From Corallococcus sp. CAG:1435 (lineage in GTDB: Bacteria > Bacillota > Clostridia > Christensenellales > CAG-314): 21,805 nt of DNA. Both the position numbers and the translations under genes were made by a program. The notes under the pieces are model-generated. The model was not told the origin of the DNA, searched no databases, and was given only the letters and a program-made list of their open reading frames with translations. The DNA lies in contig HF998463.1 of assembly GCA_000433775.1 (NCBI GenBank), positions 18,863-40,667 of the forward strand, written 5' to 3'. This document shows positions 1 to 8,379 of the stretch, one piece after another (position 1 is the first letter of the stretch; each line of letters begins with the position of its first letter).

Positions 1-1116
1 GCGTCGGAAAGCAATGCTTTCGACAAAATACTGTGCGCCAAATTCGGAATGGACGGCATTTTGAAAGAAAACTTTTTTGACGTTACGGACATGTCCCGAG
101 AGCAGTTGGATTTGTTGTCGAAAACGCCTGCTTCGGCATTCGGTTCCTGTCGGTTCAAACTTCCCACGCAGGAAAAAGACCCCGTTCTTTACCAAAAAAT
201 CCGCACTATTTTTGAAAAATACAACATTTCATGCTTTGTGTACAACGGAGGCAACGACTCCATGGACACATGCAACAAGGTGGCAAACTATTTCAAAAGC
301 GTTGGCTTTCCATGCAATGTCATAGGCGTACCCAAAACGGTGGACAACGACTTGGTTGGCACGCACCATTGCCCGGGATACGGCTCGGCTGCGAAATTTG
401 TTGCGACAAGCATGACGGAAATTGCACTTGACACCGCCGTGTACGAAAAGGGGCGCATTACCGTTTGCGAAATTATGGGCAGAGATGCCGGTTGGCTTAC
501 CGCCGCAAGCGTGATTGCAAAACCCGACTTGATTTATCTTCCCGAAGTTACCTTTGACACGGCAAAGTTTTTTGAGCAAGCCATTGAAATTTACGAAAAA
601 CAAGGGCGTTGCCTTGTTGCACTTTCCGAAGGAATACGGGACGCAAAGGGCAACTACATCGGCGCAGGCGGAATGAAAGACAGTTTCAACCACACGCAAC
701 TTGGCGGAGTTGCCTCCTACCTTGCCGACAGCCTTACACAAAAATTCGGCATTAAAACACGTGCAATAGAGTTCAGCCTTCCCACAAGGGCGGCGGGACA
801 CTTGCAATCGCTTGCCGACAGGCAGGACGCAATTTTGTGCGGTAAATGCGCCGTAGACTTTGCCTTGCAGGGACAAACAGGCGTTATGGTAACTTTGCAG
901 GAGGAAAACAACACCACCGTGTGCAGAAGTTTCGACCTCAACCACATTGCAAACGAAGTGAAAAAGGTGCCTCAGCATTACATAATAAATGACGGCAGTT
1001 ACATTTCCGACGAATTTTTGCAATACGTTTTGCCCCTTGTGCAAGGCGAAGTAGTACACACCTACAAAAACGGTGTTCCGATGTACTTTGACAGCGCAAC
1101 GCTGAAAAAACTGTAA
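1..1116 (+). CDS. pfp: Pyrophosphate-dependent phosphofructokinase, 5' end cut by the window
   Basis: Phosphorylates fructose 6-phosphate to fructose 1,6-bisphosphate in the cytoplasm, probably with PPi as donor. The frame is open from base 1, so the gene starts upstream; the ATG at 49 is internal. 371 residues are visible, and relatives of about 400-420 residues suggest that only the N-terminus is missing. Seen: GGNDS at 247-261, PKTVDND at 331-351 (Lys where ATP enzymes have Gly in GTIDND), GTHHCPGYGSAAKF soon after, and MGRDAGWLTA near 475. The Asp in GGND and the Lys in PKTVDND are the family hallmarks of PPi use. Donor choice is inferred from these two motifs. The gene stands alone on the plus strand and converges with the minus-strand block; a hairpin terminator lies about 240 bp downstream. 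Confidence 0.93.
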   Translation, partial: ASESNAFDKILCAKFGMDGILKENFFDVTDMSREQLDLLSKTPASAFGSCRFKLPTQEKDPVLYQKIRTIFEKYNISCFVYNGGNDSMDTCNKVANYFKSVGFPCNVIGVPKTVDNDLVGTHHCPGYGSAAKFVATSMTEIALDTAVYEKGRITVCEIMGRDAGWLTAASVIAKPDLIYLPEVTFDTAKFFEQAIEIYEKQGRCLVALSEGIRDAKGNYIGAGGMKDSFNHTQLGGVASYLADSLTQKFGIKTRAIEFSLPTRAAGHLQSLADRQDAILCGKCAVDFALQGQTGVMVTLQEENNTTVCRSFDLNHIANEVKKVPQHYIINDGSYISDEFLQYVLPLVQGEVVHTYKNGVPMYFDSATLKKL

Positions 1117-1354
1117 GTTTTCTAATTACGCTACAAAAATACGTGAAAAAGCGTGTCCGTCAGTTTATTGGCGATTACACCGCTTGAAATTTGATTTTTA
1201 CACGGCTACTGCAACCTTTTCAAAAAAACACAAAGGCAAAAGGCAACGTGCAGTTTGCTTAAAGTAAACAGGTGTGTAAAAAAGTAAACAGACGGTACAG
1301 AAAAAAGCACAAACACGGTCAAACAAATGATACACGGCAACGGCAAATCACAAC

Positions 1355-1387
1355 AAAAAAACAGCCTCAAACAGAGGCTGTTTTTTT
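1355..1387 (+). terminator. Rho-independent terminator, likely bidirectional
   Basis: CAGCCTC (1362-1368) pairs perfectly with GAGGCTG (1374-1380) around the loop AAACA. It is flanked by seven A on the left and seven T on the right, so it can work on both strands between convergent genes. Confidence 0.88.
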
Positions 1388-1401
1388 GATGCAAAAGCGT
1401 A

Positions 1402-1531
1402 TTTTGACACAAAAACACACTACCGTGTGCGTCTTTTGTGAATATTGGTTTTTACAGAATTTTCTTTCAGAAATTGTGCAAATGCATTTACCGCAAACTT
1501 TTTTTGCAAATTACAACTAATGGCAACGCAA
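1402..1531. repeat. Repeat family 2, copy 1 (~130 bp)
   Basis: Diverged copy of 1569-1696. Both start with TTTTGAYACAAAAACRCACT, share CCGTGTGCGTCTTTTGTGAA, and end with AAATTACAA followed by GGCAACGCAA. The first 40 bases form an imperfect hairpin (ACAAAAACACAC against GTGTGCGTCTTTTGT). A third, truncated start lies at 1537-1554. The offset between copies is 165-167 bp. Confidence 0.8.
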
Positions 1532-1568
1532 GCATGTTTTGACACAAAAACGCAGGCAATGCAACTAT

Positions 1569-1696
1569 TTTTGATACAAAAACGCACTACCGTGTGCGTC
1601 TTTTGTGAACATCGGCGTTTGCAGAATTTCCTTTCATTGTTTACACAGAAACGTTTTTTCAAACTTTTTGTCAAATTACAATGAAGGGCAACGCAA
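1569..1696. repeat. Repeat family 2, copy 2 (~128 bp)
   Basis: Second copy of the unit at 1402. Its opening hairpin is better paired: ACAAAA-ACGCAC against GTGCGTC-TTTTGT with one bulged base and the loop TACCGT. There is no T run after it, so it is not a simple terminator. The middle of the unit is less conserved than its two ends. Confidence 0.8.
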
Positions 1697-1832
1697 TACC
1701 TTTTTCGCTTTGCCTGAGAAAACTGTTACAGGCAAAAACAGCCCAAAACGCAGACGAACAAAAATCGTTTTTGACTTTTACCTTTTGCTTGCCTACTGCC
1801 GACTGCAACTTTACAAAATTTCAATGGGGAAA

Positions 1833-2348
1833 CTACCAACTCAAAAAAGTGAGTACATTTCCTTCGATGTCTTTTGTGGTTGCGCCATGGTCATCCAAAA
1901 CAAGATAGGAAGGCTTTCCGTCCCTGGGACGGGCAAGAGAACCGACGTTAAGCACAAAAAGTCCGTTTCTGACAGTGAAGTTTGCAACGTGGGTGTGTCC
2001 GTGCACCAGCACGTCCCCCTGCTTCAACACAGGCGGAACACGCCCTCCGTTGTACCTGTCGCCGTGTGTGAAAAAAAGCGTCCGTCCGAAGTGGTACATG
2101 ACGGCGTACTCTTCCAATCCGCCCGCAATGTAGCCGTCGTAACAGGAAAAGTCGTTGTTTCCACGCACAAAATAGGCAATGCCGCAAACTTGTTGCAATT
2201 TTTCGGCAATTTCCTGCGCACTGCCCCACACGCCGAATATGTCGCCGCAAAACACCGTTTTGTCGGCTTTTTCATCAAAAGACAGTTGCACAGCCCTTTC
2301 CGCTGCGGTAATGTTGCCGTGCAAGTCGGCGAAGACAACTATTTTCAT
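1833..2348 (-). CDS. YfcE/MJ0936-family metallophosphoesterase
   Basis: A small cytoplasmic calcineurin-like phosphodiesterase of 171 residues, the usual size for the YfcE/MJ0936 family, which hydrolyses phosphodiester model substrates with two metal ions. The physiological substrate is unknown. All metal-binding motifs are visible in order: ADLHGN (Asp8, His10), CGDIFG (Asp36), RGNND (Asn64), FTHGD (His95) and HGHTH (His118, His120). The family's NVGS..PR signature follows. The ATG at 2348 has GAGGTG eight bases or so upstream (2353-2358). It lies 122 bp after glgA on the same strand, but a 10-bp hairpin sits between them, so it may be only partly co-transcribed with the glycogen genes. Confidence 0.9.
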   Translation of the reverse strand: MKIVVFADLHGNITAAERAVQLSFDEKADKTVFCGDIFGVWGSAQEIAEKLQQVCGIAYFVRGNNDFSCYDGYIAGGLEEYAVMYHFGRTLFFTHGDRYNGGRVPPVLKQGDVLVHGHTHVANFTVRNGLFVLNVGSLARPRDGKPSYLVLDDHGATTKDIEGNVLTFLSW

Positions 2349-2361
2349 TTACACCTCAAAC

Positions 2362-2399
2362 AAAAGCGACAATTTTGCCCACGCAACACTGTCGCTTTT
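2362..2399 (-). terminator. Hairpin between glgA and the phosphodiesterase, partial terminator
   Basis: AAAAGCGACA (2362-2371) pairs perfectly with TGTCGCTTTT (2390-2399) around an 18-base loop. On the minus strand the stem ends in TTTTGTTT, directly before the phosphodiesterase ribosome binding site. It could end the glg transcript or attenuate read-through; the short T run and long loop make the strength uncertain. Confidence 0.6.
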
Positions 2400-2470
2400 C
2401 ATCAAATTTTACAAAAAAACTCAACTACGTACACGTTTTTTGGGTTACAATTTCACACAGACACGTTGAA

Positions 2471-3907
2471 CTACTGCAACAGCGACTGATACAACTGCAT
2501 GTACTTTTCGCTGCTTTCCTTCCAACTGAAATCCTGTTTCATTCCTCTGCGTTGTATGGTGCGGTACGCCGCTTTTTTGCTGTAATAGAAGTTGAGCGCA
2601 CGGCGGACGGTAAACGCCATGTCGTGTGCGTTGCAATGGGTGAAACTGAATCCGTTGCCGTCCTGCGTTTCCTCGTTGTAACTCAAAACGGTGTCTTTGA
2701 GTCCGCCCGTTTCCCTCACAACTGGAACTGCGCCGTACTTCAACGCAATGAGTTGAGTGAGTCCGCAAGGTTCAAACACGCTGGGTACAAGCATGAAATC
2801 GGCAGAGGCGTAAATTTTGTGCGCCAATGTGTTGTCGAAGAATATGTTTGCCGAAACCTTTTCGGGGTGCATACGCTGCATTTGAGCAAACATTTCCTCG
2901 TAACGGCTTTCGCCGGTACCCAACACCACCAACTGAACGTCCTGTTGCAAAATTTCCGGTAACGCCTGCTGTATCAATTCCAATCCCTTTTGGTCCACAA
3001 GACGGGAAATGACGGCAATCATGGCAGTTTCGGCATTTACCGGCAATCTCAACGCCTGTTGCAATGCAGTTTTGTTGTTCTGTTTGCCCTGTTTGGGGTT
3101 GCGTCCGTTGTAGTTGCAACTGATGAGTTTGTCCGTTGCGGGATTGTACACGTCGTAGTCCACGCCGTTGAGTATTCCCACAATTTTGTTTTTGTAATAG
3201 CGTGTTACTTCACCGAGATTTTCGCTGTAAGCGTCGTGCGTTATTTCCCTTGCATAAGAAGGGGAAACGGTTGTTACCGCATCGGCAAATACGATGGCAC
3301 CTTTCATAAGGTTTGCACTTCCGTGGTGCGCCAACCTGTCCCAAGTGAAGTACCAATCGTCCAGCCCCGTCAAATCCTTTGCCTGACCGACGCTCATCCA
3401 GCCCTGGTAACGCAAATTGTGAATTGTGTACACAGTTTTTGCATGGGCAAGTTGCTCCCTGTTGCGGTAGAATGCGTGGAGCAACACGGGAATAAGCCCC
3501 GTCGACCAGTCGTTGCAGTGCAAAATGTCCGCTTTGACGTTGAGCCAGCACACCAAGTCAAGACATGCCTTGGAAAAGTAGGCAAAACGTTCGTTGTCGG
3601 CGAAACAGTACATAGGACCCTGAAAATAGTACTCGTTGTCCAAAAACAGATAGGTTACGTTGTCCTTTTTGTAAGACAACACCCCCACATACTGATGCCT
3701 CCAGTTGACGTCGGTGTAAAAATAGCCTTCAAAACGCATCTGGCATTTGTACTGCGGCTTGATTACGTCGCAATAATAGGGCATTACAACGTACACGTTG
3801 TTGTTTGCGTCCTTTGCCACCGCTTTGGGAAGCGCACCCATGACGTCCCCCAAACCGCCGCTTTTGGCAAAGGGTTCCACCTCTGCGGAAAAATAGAAAA
3901 TGTTCAT
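2471..3907 (-). CDS. glgA: Glycogen (starch) synthase, ADP-glucose type
   Basis: Transfers glucose from ADP-glucose to the growing alpha-1,4-glucan. It has 478 residues, the normal GT5 length, with two Rossmann domains. Seen: KSGGLGDV at residues 15-22 (nucleotide-sugar binding lysine), HCNDWSTGL at 130-138, SRLVDQKG at 301-308, and FEPCGLTQ at 378-385 containing the conserved acceptor-site glutamate (Glu379), followed by TGGLKDTV. The ATG at 3907 follows an AGAGGTG ribosome binding site, nine bases after the glgD stop, so it is translated from the same mRNA as glgD and glgC. No branching enzyme or phosphorylase gene is visible in this window. Confidence 0.97.
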   Translation of the reverse strand: MNIFYFSAEVEPFAKSGGLGDVMGALPKAVAKDANNNVYVVMPYYCDVIKPQYKCQMRFEGYFYTDVNWRHQYVGVLSYKKDNVTYLFLDNEYYFQGPMYCFADNERFAYFSKACLDLVCWLNVKADILHCNDWSTGLIPVLLHAFYRNREQLAHAKTVYTIHNLRYQGWMSVGQAKDLTGLDDWYFTWDRLAHHGSANLMKGAIVFADAVTTVSPSYAREITHDAYSENLGEVTRYYKNKIVGILNGVDYDVYNPATDKLISCNYNGRNPKQGKQNNKTALQQALRLPVNAETAMIAVISRLVDQKGLELIQQALPEILQQDVQLVVLGTGESRYEEMFAQMQRMHPEKVSANIFFDNTLAHKIYASADFMLVPSVFEPCGLTQLIALKYGAVPVVRETGGLKDTVLSYNEETQDGNGFSFTHCNAHDMAFTVRRALNFYYSKKAAYRTIQRRGMKQDFSWKESSEKYMQLYQSLLQ

Positions 3908-3916
3908 TGTTCACCT

Positions 3917-5011
3917 CTAGATGGTTCTGCGTTTTCCAACGACAATAGGGAAATCTTCTTGTCCCACAAGTTCTCTGTTTTTCAAAATGACGCAATCTTT
4001 GTCGATAATGCAGCAACTCAAACGCACGTTTTCGCCCACTACGGTGTTTTGCATTATTATGCAGTTTTCCACCACTGCGCCCTTGGCAATTTTAACGCCA
4101 CGGAAAAGAATGCTGTTTTTGACCGTACCGTCAATTTCGCACCCGTCGGCAATCATGCTGTTGGAAACGTCGGCATTGAAAAGATACCTTGTGGGACACT
4201 TGTCCTTGACTTTGGTCAAAACTCTGTCGTCGCCGAAAAACAGATGTTTGCGCACGTCGGAATGCATCAAATCCATGCTGACGTCGTAGTAACTGTTGAT
4301 GTCGGAAATTTTGCGAATGTAACCGTCAAAGCGGTAGCCCATTACCTTGTTGCGGGCAATGTAGTAGCCGATGAGGTCGTTGAAAAAGTCCTTTTTGCCC
4401 AACATCTGGCAACGCTCCAACACGTTTACAAACATATCCTTTGTAAACACGTAGTAGCCGATGGGTTTTTTGCCCATTTTTCCTTTCAGTTTGTCGGTAA
4501 GTCCCTTGACATTGCCTTCGTCGTCGACGGAAACAAACATTCCGCCGTCGTTTGTGGTTTCGGCGTAGATTATCGTCAGTTCCGCACCGCTTTCGATGTG
4601 CTGTTCCACAACGCTGTCAAACGTCATGTTGCACACGTTGTTGCAATCTGCCACCACAACGTATTTTTGCTGTGAACGCTTGATGTAGTGAATAATGCTT
4701 GTGAGCATTTTCAGTCTTTCGTCGGCGGAAGAGTTGTTTGCCTGAAAAGGAGGCAAAAAAGTAAGTCCGTACTTTTTGCGTGCCAAACCCCACGGCTTAC
4801 CGCTTCCGAGGTGGTCCATAAGCGACTGATAGTTGAAATCGGTGGCAACGCCGACGTTGATTATGCCGCTGTTTACCATGTTGGACAGCACAAAATCCAC
4901 CAGCCTGTATCTGCCTGCAAAGGGAATAGCCGCCACGCTGCGCACACGTGTGAGTTCGCCCATTTCGCAGTCGTTGTTGGCAGTAAGAATCACGCCCATT
5001 GTGTCAATCAT
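3917..5011 (-). CDS. glgD: GlgD, regulatory-type subunit of ADP-glucose pyrophosphorylase
   Basis: Partner of GlgC in Bacillota, where the two make a hetero-oligomer supplying ADP-glucose. I place the start at the ATG at 5011 (364 residues), not at a TTG at 5035: GGGAGGTGAGG lies just upstream of 5011, and the N-terminus MIDTMGVIL matches the family. The start overlaps the glgC stop by eight bases (ATGATTGA), which implies coupled translation. The fold is an N-terminal nucleotidyltransferase domain ([23 protein letters not shown], about 18-40) followed by a left-handed beta-helix. The catalytic GGxGxRL loop is replaced by [10 protein letters not shown], and the GDHIYKM motif by ADCNNVCNM near 121-129, so it is probably non-catalytic, as is usual for GlgD. 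Confidence 0.95.
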   Translation of the reverse strand: MIDTMGVILTANNDCEMGELTRVRSVAAIPFAGRYRLVDFVLSNMVNSGIINVGVATDFNYQSLMDHLGSGKPWGLARKKYGLTFLPPFQANNSSADERLKMLTSIIHYIKRSQQKYVVVADCNNVCNMTFDSVVEQHIESGAELTIIYAETTNDGGMFVSVDDEGNVKGLTDKLKGKMGKKPIGYYVFTKDMFVNVLERCQMLGKKDFFNDLIGYYIARNKVMGYRFDGYIRKISDINSYYDVSMDLMHSDVRKHLFFGDDRVLTKVKDKCPTRYLFNADVSNSMIADGCEIDGTVKNSILFRGVKIAKGAVVENCIIMQNTVVGENVRLSCCIIDKDCVILKNRELVGQEDFPIVVGKRRTI

Positions 5012-6221
5012 TGTCCTCACCTCCCTCTTCGACAACCATGCTGTCGGGTGCGTACTCGGCGTTGTCCTCCACCGTTACGTTTGCGCCCACCAACGATACG
5101 CCCTCCGTGCAGTAGTGAGAAACGAAACGAGTGCTTCCGCCCTCTCCCAACTTGGCGTTTTTGCCTATTACTACGTTTTCGCCGACAATGGTTTTCACCA
5201 CCCTCGCCCCGCTGCGTATCGTTGCGCCGGAAAGTACCACGCTGTCCAGGACTACGGCGCCCTTTTCCACCGTTACGCCGTCAAACACGATACTGTGCCT
5301 GACTTCGCCGTCCACATAGCACCCTTCGGTAATGAAACTGTTGCTTATGCAAGCGTTTCCGCCTATGAAGTGCGGGCTCATCAACGCAGATTTTGACAAA
5401 ATGGGCCACGATTCGTCGCCGAGGTTGAGGTTGTCGGAATCCAGCAAGTCCATGTTGGACTGCCACAGGCTGGCAACGGTTCCCACATCCTTCCAGTATC
5501 CCTCAAACTTGTAACCGAAAAGACGTTTGCCTGAATTGAGCATTTTGGGAATGACGTTTTTACCAAAGTCGTTGTCGCTTGTTTTGTCTTTTTCGTCTGC
5601 GATAAGTTCCCTGCGCAAAACGTCCCAACGGAAAATGTAAATTCCCATAGACGCCGTGTTGCTCTTGGGCTGTTTGGGTTTTTCCTCAAAAGAAACAATC
5701 CTGCCGTCATCGTCGCAGGACAAAATGCCGAAACGGGACGCTTCGGAAATGTCCACGGGAATCATGGCTATCGTAACGTCGGCGTTTTTCTTCTTGTGAT
5801 AGGCAAGCATGGCGCTGTAATTCATCTTGTAAATGTGGTCGCCGGACAGCACCAAAACGTGTGTGGGATTGAACTTGTCGATAAATTCTATGTTCTGGTA
5901 GATGGCGTTTGCCGTTCCCTTGTACCATTCCCCCTCTTTCTCCCTCATGTACGGGGGAAGTATGTACACGCCGCCGTCGGCAACGTCAAGGTCCCACGCC
6001 TGACCGTTACCGATGTAGGTGTTGAGTTCCAAAGGCTTGTACTGCGTGAGTATGCCCACAGTGTCTATGCCCGATTGGGCGCAGTTGGTCAGCGGAAAGT
6101 CTATTATGCGGTACTTTCCGCCAAACTGCACGGCAGGCTTTGCAAGATGTTTGGTCAGAACGCCCAGACGACTGCCCTGCCCGCCGGCAAGAATCATTGC
6201 AATGATTTCTTTCTGTTTCAT
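5004..6221 (-). CDS. glgC: Glucose-1-phosphate adenylyltransferase, catalytic subunit
   Basis: Makes ADP-glucose and PPi from ATP and glucose 1-phosphate, the committed step of bacterial glycogen synthesis. It has 405 residues. Seen: GGQGSRLG at residues 13-20 (ATP loop), [12 protein letters not shown] at 99-110, LSGDHIYKM at 125-133 with catalytic Asp128, FEEKP at 177-181, SMGIYIF at 190-196, and a C-terminal left-handed beta-helix from about 290 (the allosteric region in the family). The ATG at 6221 has CAGGAGGAG upstream. First gene of glgC-glgD-glgA; a possible weak promoter with inverted repeats lies at 6236-6287. The acidic tail ([10 protein letters not shown]) is not needed for the family fold. 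Confidence 0.97.
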   Translation of the reverse strand: MKQKEIIAMILAGGQGSRLGVLTKHLAKPAVQFGGKYRIIDFPLTNCAQSGIDTVGILTQYKPLELNTYIGNGQAWDLDVADGGVYILPPYMREKEGEWYKGTANAIYQNIEFIDKFNPTHVLVLSGDHIYKMNYSAMLAYHKKKNADVTIAMIPVDISEASRFGILSCDDDGRIVSFEEKPKQPKSNTASMGIYIFRWDVLRRELIADEKDKTSDNDFGKNVIPKMLNSGKRLFGYKFEGYWKDVGTVASLWQSNMDLLDSDNLNLGDESWPILSKSALMSPHFIGGNACISNSFITEGCYVDGEVRHSIVFDGVTVEKGAVVLDSVVLSGATIRSGARVVKTIVGENVVIGKNAKLGEGGSTRFVSHYCTEGVSLVGANVTVEDNAEYAPDSMVVEEGGEDND

Positions 6222-6235
6222 TCAACTCCTCCTGT

Positions 6236-6287
6236 TTTGATAATTTCCGTTTCTTATTTTTACCGCACTTGCGGTTAACTTATCAAA
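6236..6287 (-). promoter_or_regulatory. Possible promoter/operator region of the glg operon
   Basis: Two inverted repeats lie just upstream of the glgC ribosome binding site: TTTGATAA (6236-6243) with TTATCAAA (6280-6287), and inside it ACCGCA (6262-6267) with TGCGGT (6270-6275). Read on the minus strand, TTGATA is followed after 18 bases by TAAAAA, a weak sigma-A-like pair with the ACCGCA dyad in its spacer. The assignment as promoter is inference. Confidence 0.35.
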
Positions 6288-6341
6288 TGGACACGCTCGG
6301 TAAAATCTCCACGCAAACACCCTGCGCAGGTTTTCCTGTCA

Positions 6342-6572
6342 TCAGATGTTGATGACGCTTCGCCTTTCGTTACAAATGCCACAAAATCAACACTCAAAAG
6401 CAAATTTGCCACTATTAAACTCTTTTGCTATTGCGTCGAACAATCACCCGTTTACTGACAGAGTAATTTGCTTGCAAGAAACTGCCTGCAACTACAAACT
6501 ACCGCTACAAATGACCGTAAAACGCTACAAAACAGCCCACGGTCAACTTGTAAAAAACGCTTTGCCTGCCCG
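6342..6572. repeat. Tandem repeat unit A1 (231 bp) with family 1 core
   Basis: Unit starting TCAGATGTTGATGACGCTTC. From 6395 on it is identical, for 184 bases, to the next unit at an offset of 235. The core (6395-6517) also matches the diverged copies at 12121 and 12262. Internal dyads: GCAAATTTGC at 6400-6409, CTTGCAAG, and TGACCGT (6512-6518) with ACGGTCA (6539-6545). Confidence 0.93.
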
Positions 6573-6813
6573 TCAGATGTTGATGACGCTTCGCCTTGAC
6601 CGCTACAAATGACACAAAATCAACACATGCAAAAGCAAATTTGCCACTATTAAACTCTTTTGCTATTGCGTCGAACAATCACCCGTTTACTGACAGAGTA
6701 ATTTGCTTGCAAGAAACTGCCTGCAACTACAAACTACCGCTACAAATGACCGTAAAACGCTACAAAACAGCCCACGGTCAACTTGTAAAAAACGCTTTGC
6801 CTGCCCGTCAGAT
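6573..6813. repeat. Tandem repeat unit A2 (235 bp) reaching the yhbY stop codon
   Basis: Second unit. It differs from A1 only in its first ~57 bases (two 2-base insertions and a few substitutions) and is identical afterwards. The identity ends with GTCAGAT, whose TCA (6808-6810) is the complement of the yhbY TGA stop. Family 1 core at 6630-6752. Confidence 0.93.
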
Positions 6814-7101
6814 TTCAATGTGTTCGATGCCCTCTTTGTCGCTTCGCTTGTACACCACAAATCTGTTGCCGACGCACAGCACAGGTTCGCATTGCAACAC
6901 TTCACACACTTCGGCGCACATACTTTTTGCACTTACCGTGCAACTTTTGAGGCTTGCCACCTTGGCAATCTCGTGATGATACAACGCCACCTCTATTTCT
7001 CTGATGACGCTTTCGGTAAGTTCTTCCTTGCCTATCGTTACGGCAGGACGCAACGTGTTTGCAATGGCTTTAAGTTTGCTTCTTTGTTTTGTCGTAATCA
7101 T
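6808..7101 (-). CDS. yhbY: YhbY/CRM-domain RNA-binding protein
   Basis: A 97-residue single CRM domain that in the family binds the large ribosomal subunit precursor. Seen: KQRSKLKAIANTLRPAVTIGKEELTESVIREIEVAL, the typical start with the GKxxLT loop, then a second half ending with VVYKRSDK. I choose the ATG at 7101, with AGGTG seven bases upstream, over a TTG at 7131 that would run into obg. It begins 13 bp after the obg stop, and the two share a ribosome assembly theme. The stop codon lies at the edge of the 3' repeat array, so the end of the gene may have been involved in that duplication. Confidence 0.93.
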   Translation of the reverse strand: MITTKQRSKLKAIANTLRPAVTIGKEELTESVIREIEVALYHHEIAKVASLKSCTVSAKSMCAEVCEVLQCEPVLCVGNRFVVYKRSDKEGIEHIEI

Positions 7102-7114
7102 ATTTTCACCTGTA

Positions 7115-8377
7115 CTAGTCCACAAAATCAAATTCGATGTCGCCTATTATCACCGTGTCGCCGTCCTTGGCACCCGCCTTGCGCAGGCTGTCGATAACGC
7201 CTTTTTCCTTCATGACACGCTGAAAGTAGCCGAAACTGTCGTAGTCGTCCATGTTTACCTTGCGTGTGAGAATTTTCACAAGTCCTCCCACAACTTCAAA
7301 CACACCCTGTTGCAACATTTCCACGGAAAAGTCGTCGCTTTCCTCCTCTTCCAGCGAAACGGGTGTGAATTGCAGCGGTTGCGCAGGGGGTAACTTGTCC
7401 AACACTTCCACCAAAGTTTTCAGCAACTGCTCCACACCTTCGTGAATGATGGTTGTCATGGGTATCACCGTGTACTTCTTGCCGTACTTTTTCTCAAAAC
7501 GTCTGAGATTTTGTGCCGCTTCGGGCATGTCCATTTTGTTGGCAACGACAATCATGGGAACAGACTTCAAACTTTCGTCGTAGCGGAAAATTTCGTTGTT
7601 GATAAGTTGGAAATCCTCCAACGGGTCACGTTGCTCGCTTCCGGAAATATCCACTACATGCACCAACACCCGTGTGCGCTCGATGTGACGCAAAAAACTG
7701 TGTCCCAAACCTGCGCCCTCGCTTGCCCCTTCGATAAGACCGGGAATGTCTGCCACCACAAATGTTTTGTCGTAGTAGGACACCACGCCGAGGTTGGGCG
7801 ACAGGGTGGTGAAATGGTAGTTGGCAATTTTGGGTTTTGCGTCGGACACTACCGAAAGCAGGGTGCTTTTTCCAACGTTGGGAAATCCCACCAAGCCGAC
7901 GTCGGCAATGGTTTTCAGTTCCAACACGACTTCTTTTTCCTCCGTCTTTACGCCGTGTTCGGCAAAGGAAGGAGAACGTCTGCGAGATGTGGCAAAATGA
8001 CGGTTTCCGCGTCCGCCACGACCTCCTTTAAGCACAACTTCACGCTGTCCGTCGTAGTACATATCGGCAACGATGTCGCCGTCGGCGGTTTTTATCACCG
8101 TACCCACAGGCACCTTTATTTCCAAATCGGCTCCGCATTTGCCGTAGCAGTTTTTCTTGGCGCCGTTTTCTCCGTTTTCCGCACGGAAGTGCTTTTGAAA
8201 GTGAAAAGCGTTGAGGGTGTTTTCCGCCGATGTGGCAACAAACACAATGTCCCCGCCCTTGCCTCCGTCCCCTCCGTCGGGACCGCCGTTGGGCACGTAC
8301 TTTTCAGTGTGCAGACTTGCCGAACCGTTTCCGCCGTTGCCCGACTTTATGAAAATTTTTACTTTGTCTATAAACAT
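7115..8377 (-). CDS. obg: Obg/CgtA GTPase
   Basis: Essential GTPase linked to 50S ribosome assembly and stress signalling in other bacteria. It has 420 residues with the complete three-domain layout: a glycine-rich Obg fold at 1-157 (GGNGSASLHTEKYVPNGGPD), a G domain at about 158-330 with GFPNVGKST (164-172), TTLSPN switch I, DIPG (210-213) and NKMD (280-283), and a C-terminal OCT domain from about 345 (GVFEVVGGLVKIL to DGDTVIIGDIEFDF). The ATG at 8377 has AGAGGT six bases upstream, inside the end of the preceding gene; only two bases separate the stop and start. It is part of the nth to yhbY unit. Confidence 0.98.
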   Translation of the reverse strand: MFIDKVKIFIKSGNGGNGSASLHTEKYVPNGGPDGGDGGKGGDIVFVATSAENTLNAFHFQKHFRAENGENGAKKNCYGKCGADLEIKVPVGTVIKTADGDIVADMYYDGQREVVLKGGRGGRGNRHFATSRRRSPSFAEHGVKTEEKEVVLELKTIADVGLVGFPNVGKSTLLSVVSDAKPKIANYHFTTLSPNLGVVSYYDKTFVVADIPGLIEGASEGAGLGHSFLRHIERTRVLVHVVDISGSEQRDPLEDFQLINNEIFRYDESLKSVPMIVVANKMDMPEAAQNLRRFEKKYGKKYTVIPMTTIIHEGVEQLLKTLVEVLDKLPPAQPLQFTPVSLEEEESDDFSVEMLQQGVFEVVGGLVKILTRKVNMDDYDSFGYFQRVMKEKGVIDSLRKAGAKDGDTVIIGDIEFDFVD

Positions 8378-8379
8378 AA

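Larger units (their letters stand above)
1117..1832. other. Gene-free region between convergent genes
   Basis: About 716 bp separates the phosphofructokinase stop from the stop of the YfcE-like gene. It holds one strong terminator hairpin (1355-1387), two related ~130-bp repeat copies (1402-1531, 1569-1696) and an inverted repeat, TTTGCCTG at 1709-1716 with CAGGCAAA at 1729-1736, that lacks a T run. Open frames here have no ribosome binding site and no recognisable protein. Confidence 0.7.
6222..6807. other. Gene-free region between yhbY and glgC, mostly repeat
   Basis: 586 bp. About 470 bp of it is two tandem repeat units (6342-6807); the rest is the glgC leader with its inverted repeats. 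Two open frames on the plus strand (88 and 126 codons) run through the repeat but have no ribosome binding site, and I do not call them. No clear terminator follows yhbY, so read-through into glgC is possible. Confidence 0.7.

Noticed and set aside
1445-1684. Short open frames across the 1402-1696 repeats
   Set aside because: Repetitive AT-rich DNA, no ribosome binding site, no conserved peptide between copies.
1709-1736. Inverted repeat TTTGCCTG/CAGGCAAA after the phosphodiesterase stop
   Set aside because: No T run on either side and a 12-base loop; not convincing as a terminator.
2990-4675. 561-codon open frame on the plus strand opposite glgA/glgD
   Set aside because: Shadow of two strong minus-strand genes; sequence rich in His, Val and Phe without any motif.
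5012-5035. TTG start giving glgD eight extra residues
   Set aside because: The ATG at 5011 has the strong GGAGGTGAGG site and the family N-terminus; the TTG lies deep in glgC without a site.
6346-6976. Open frames of 88 and 126 codons running through the tandem repeat
   Set aside because: Same peptide read in two frames from the duplicated DNA; no ribosome binding site, and the diverged copies at 12121-12384 do not keep the frame open.
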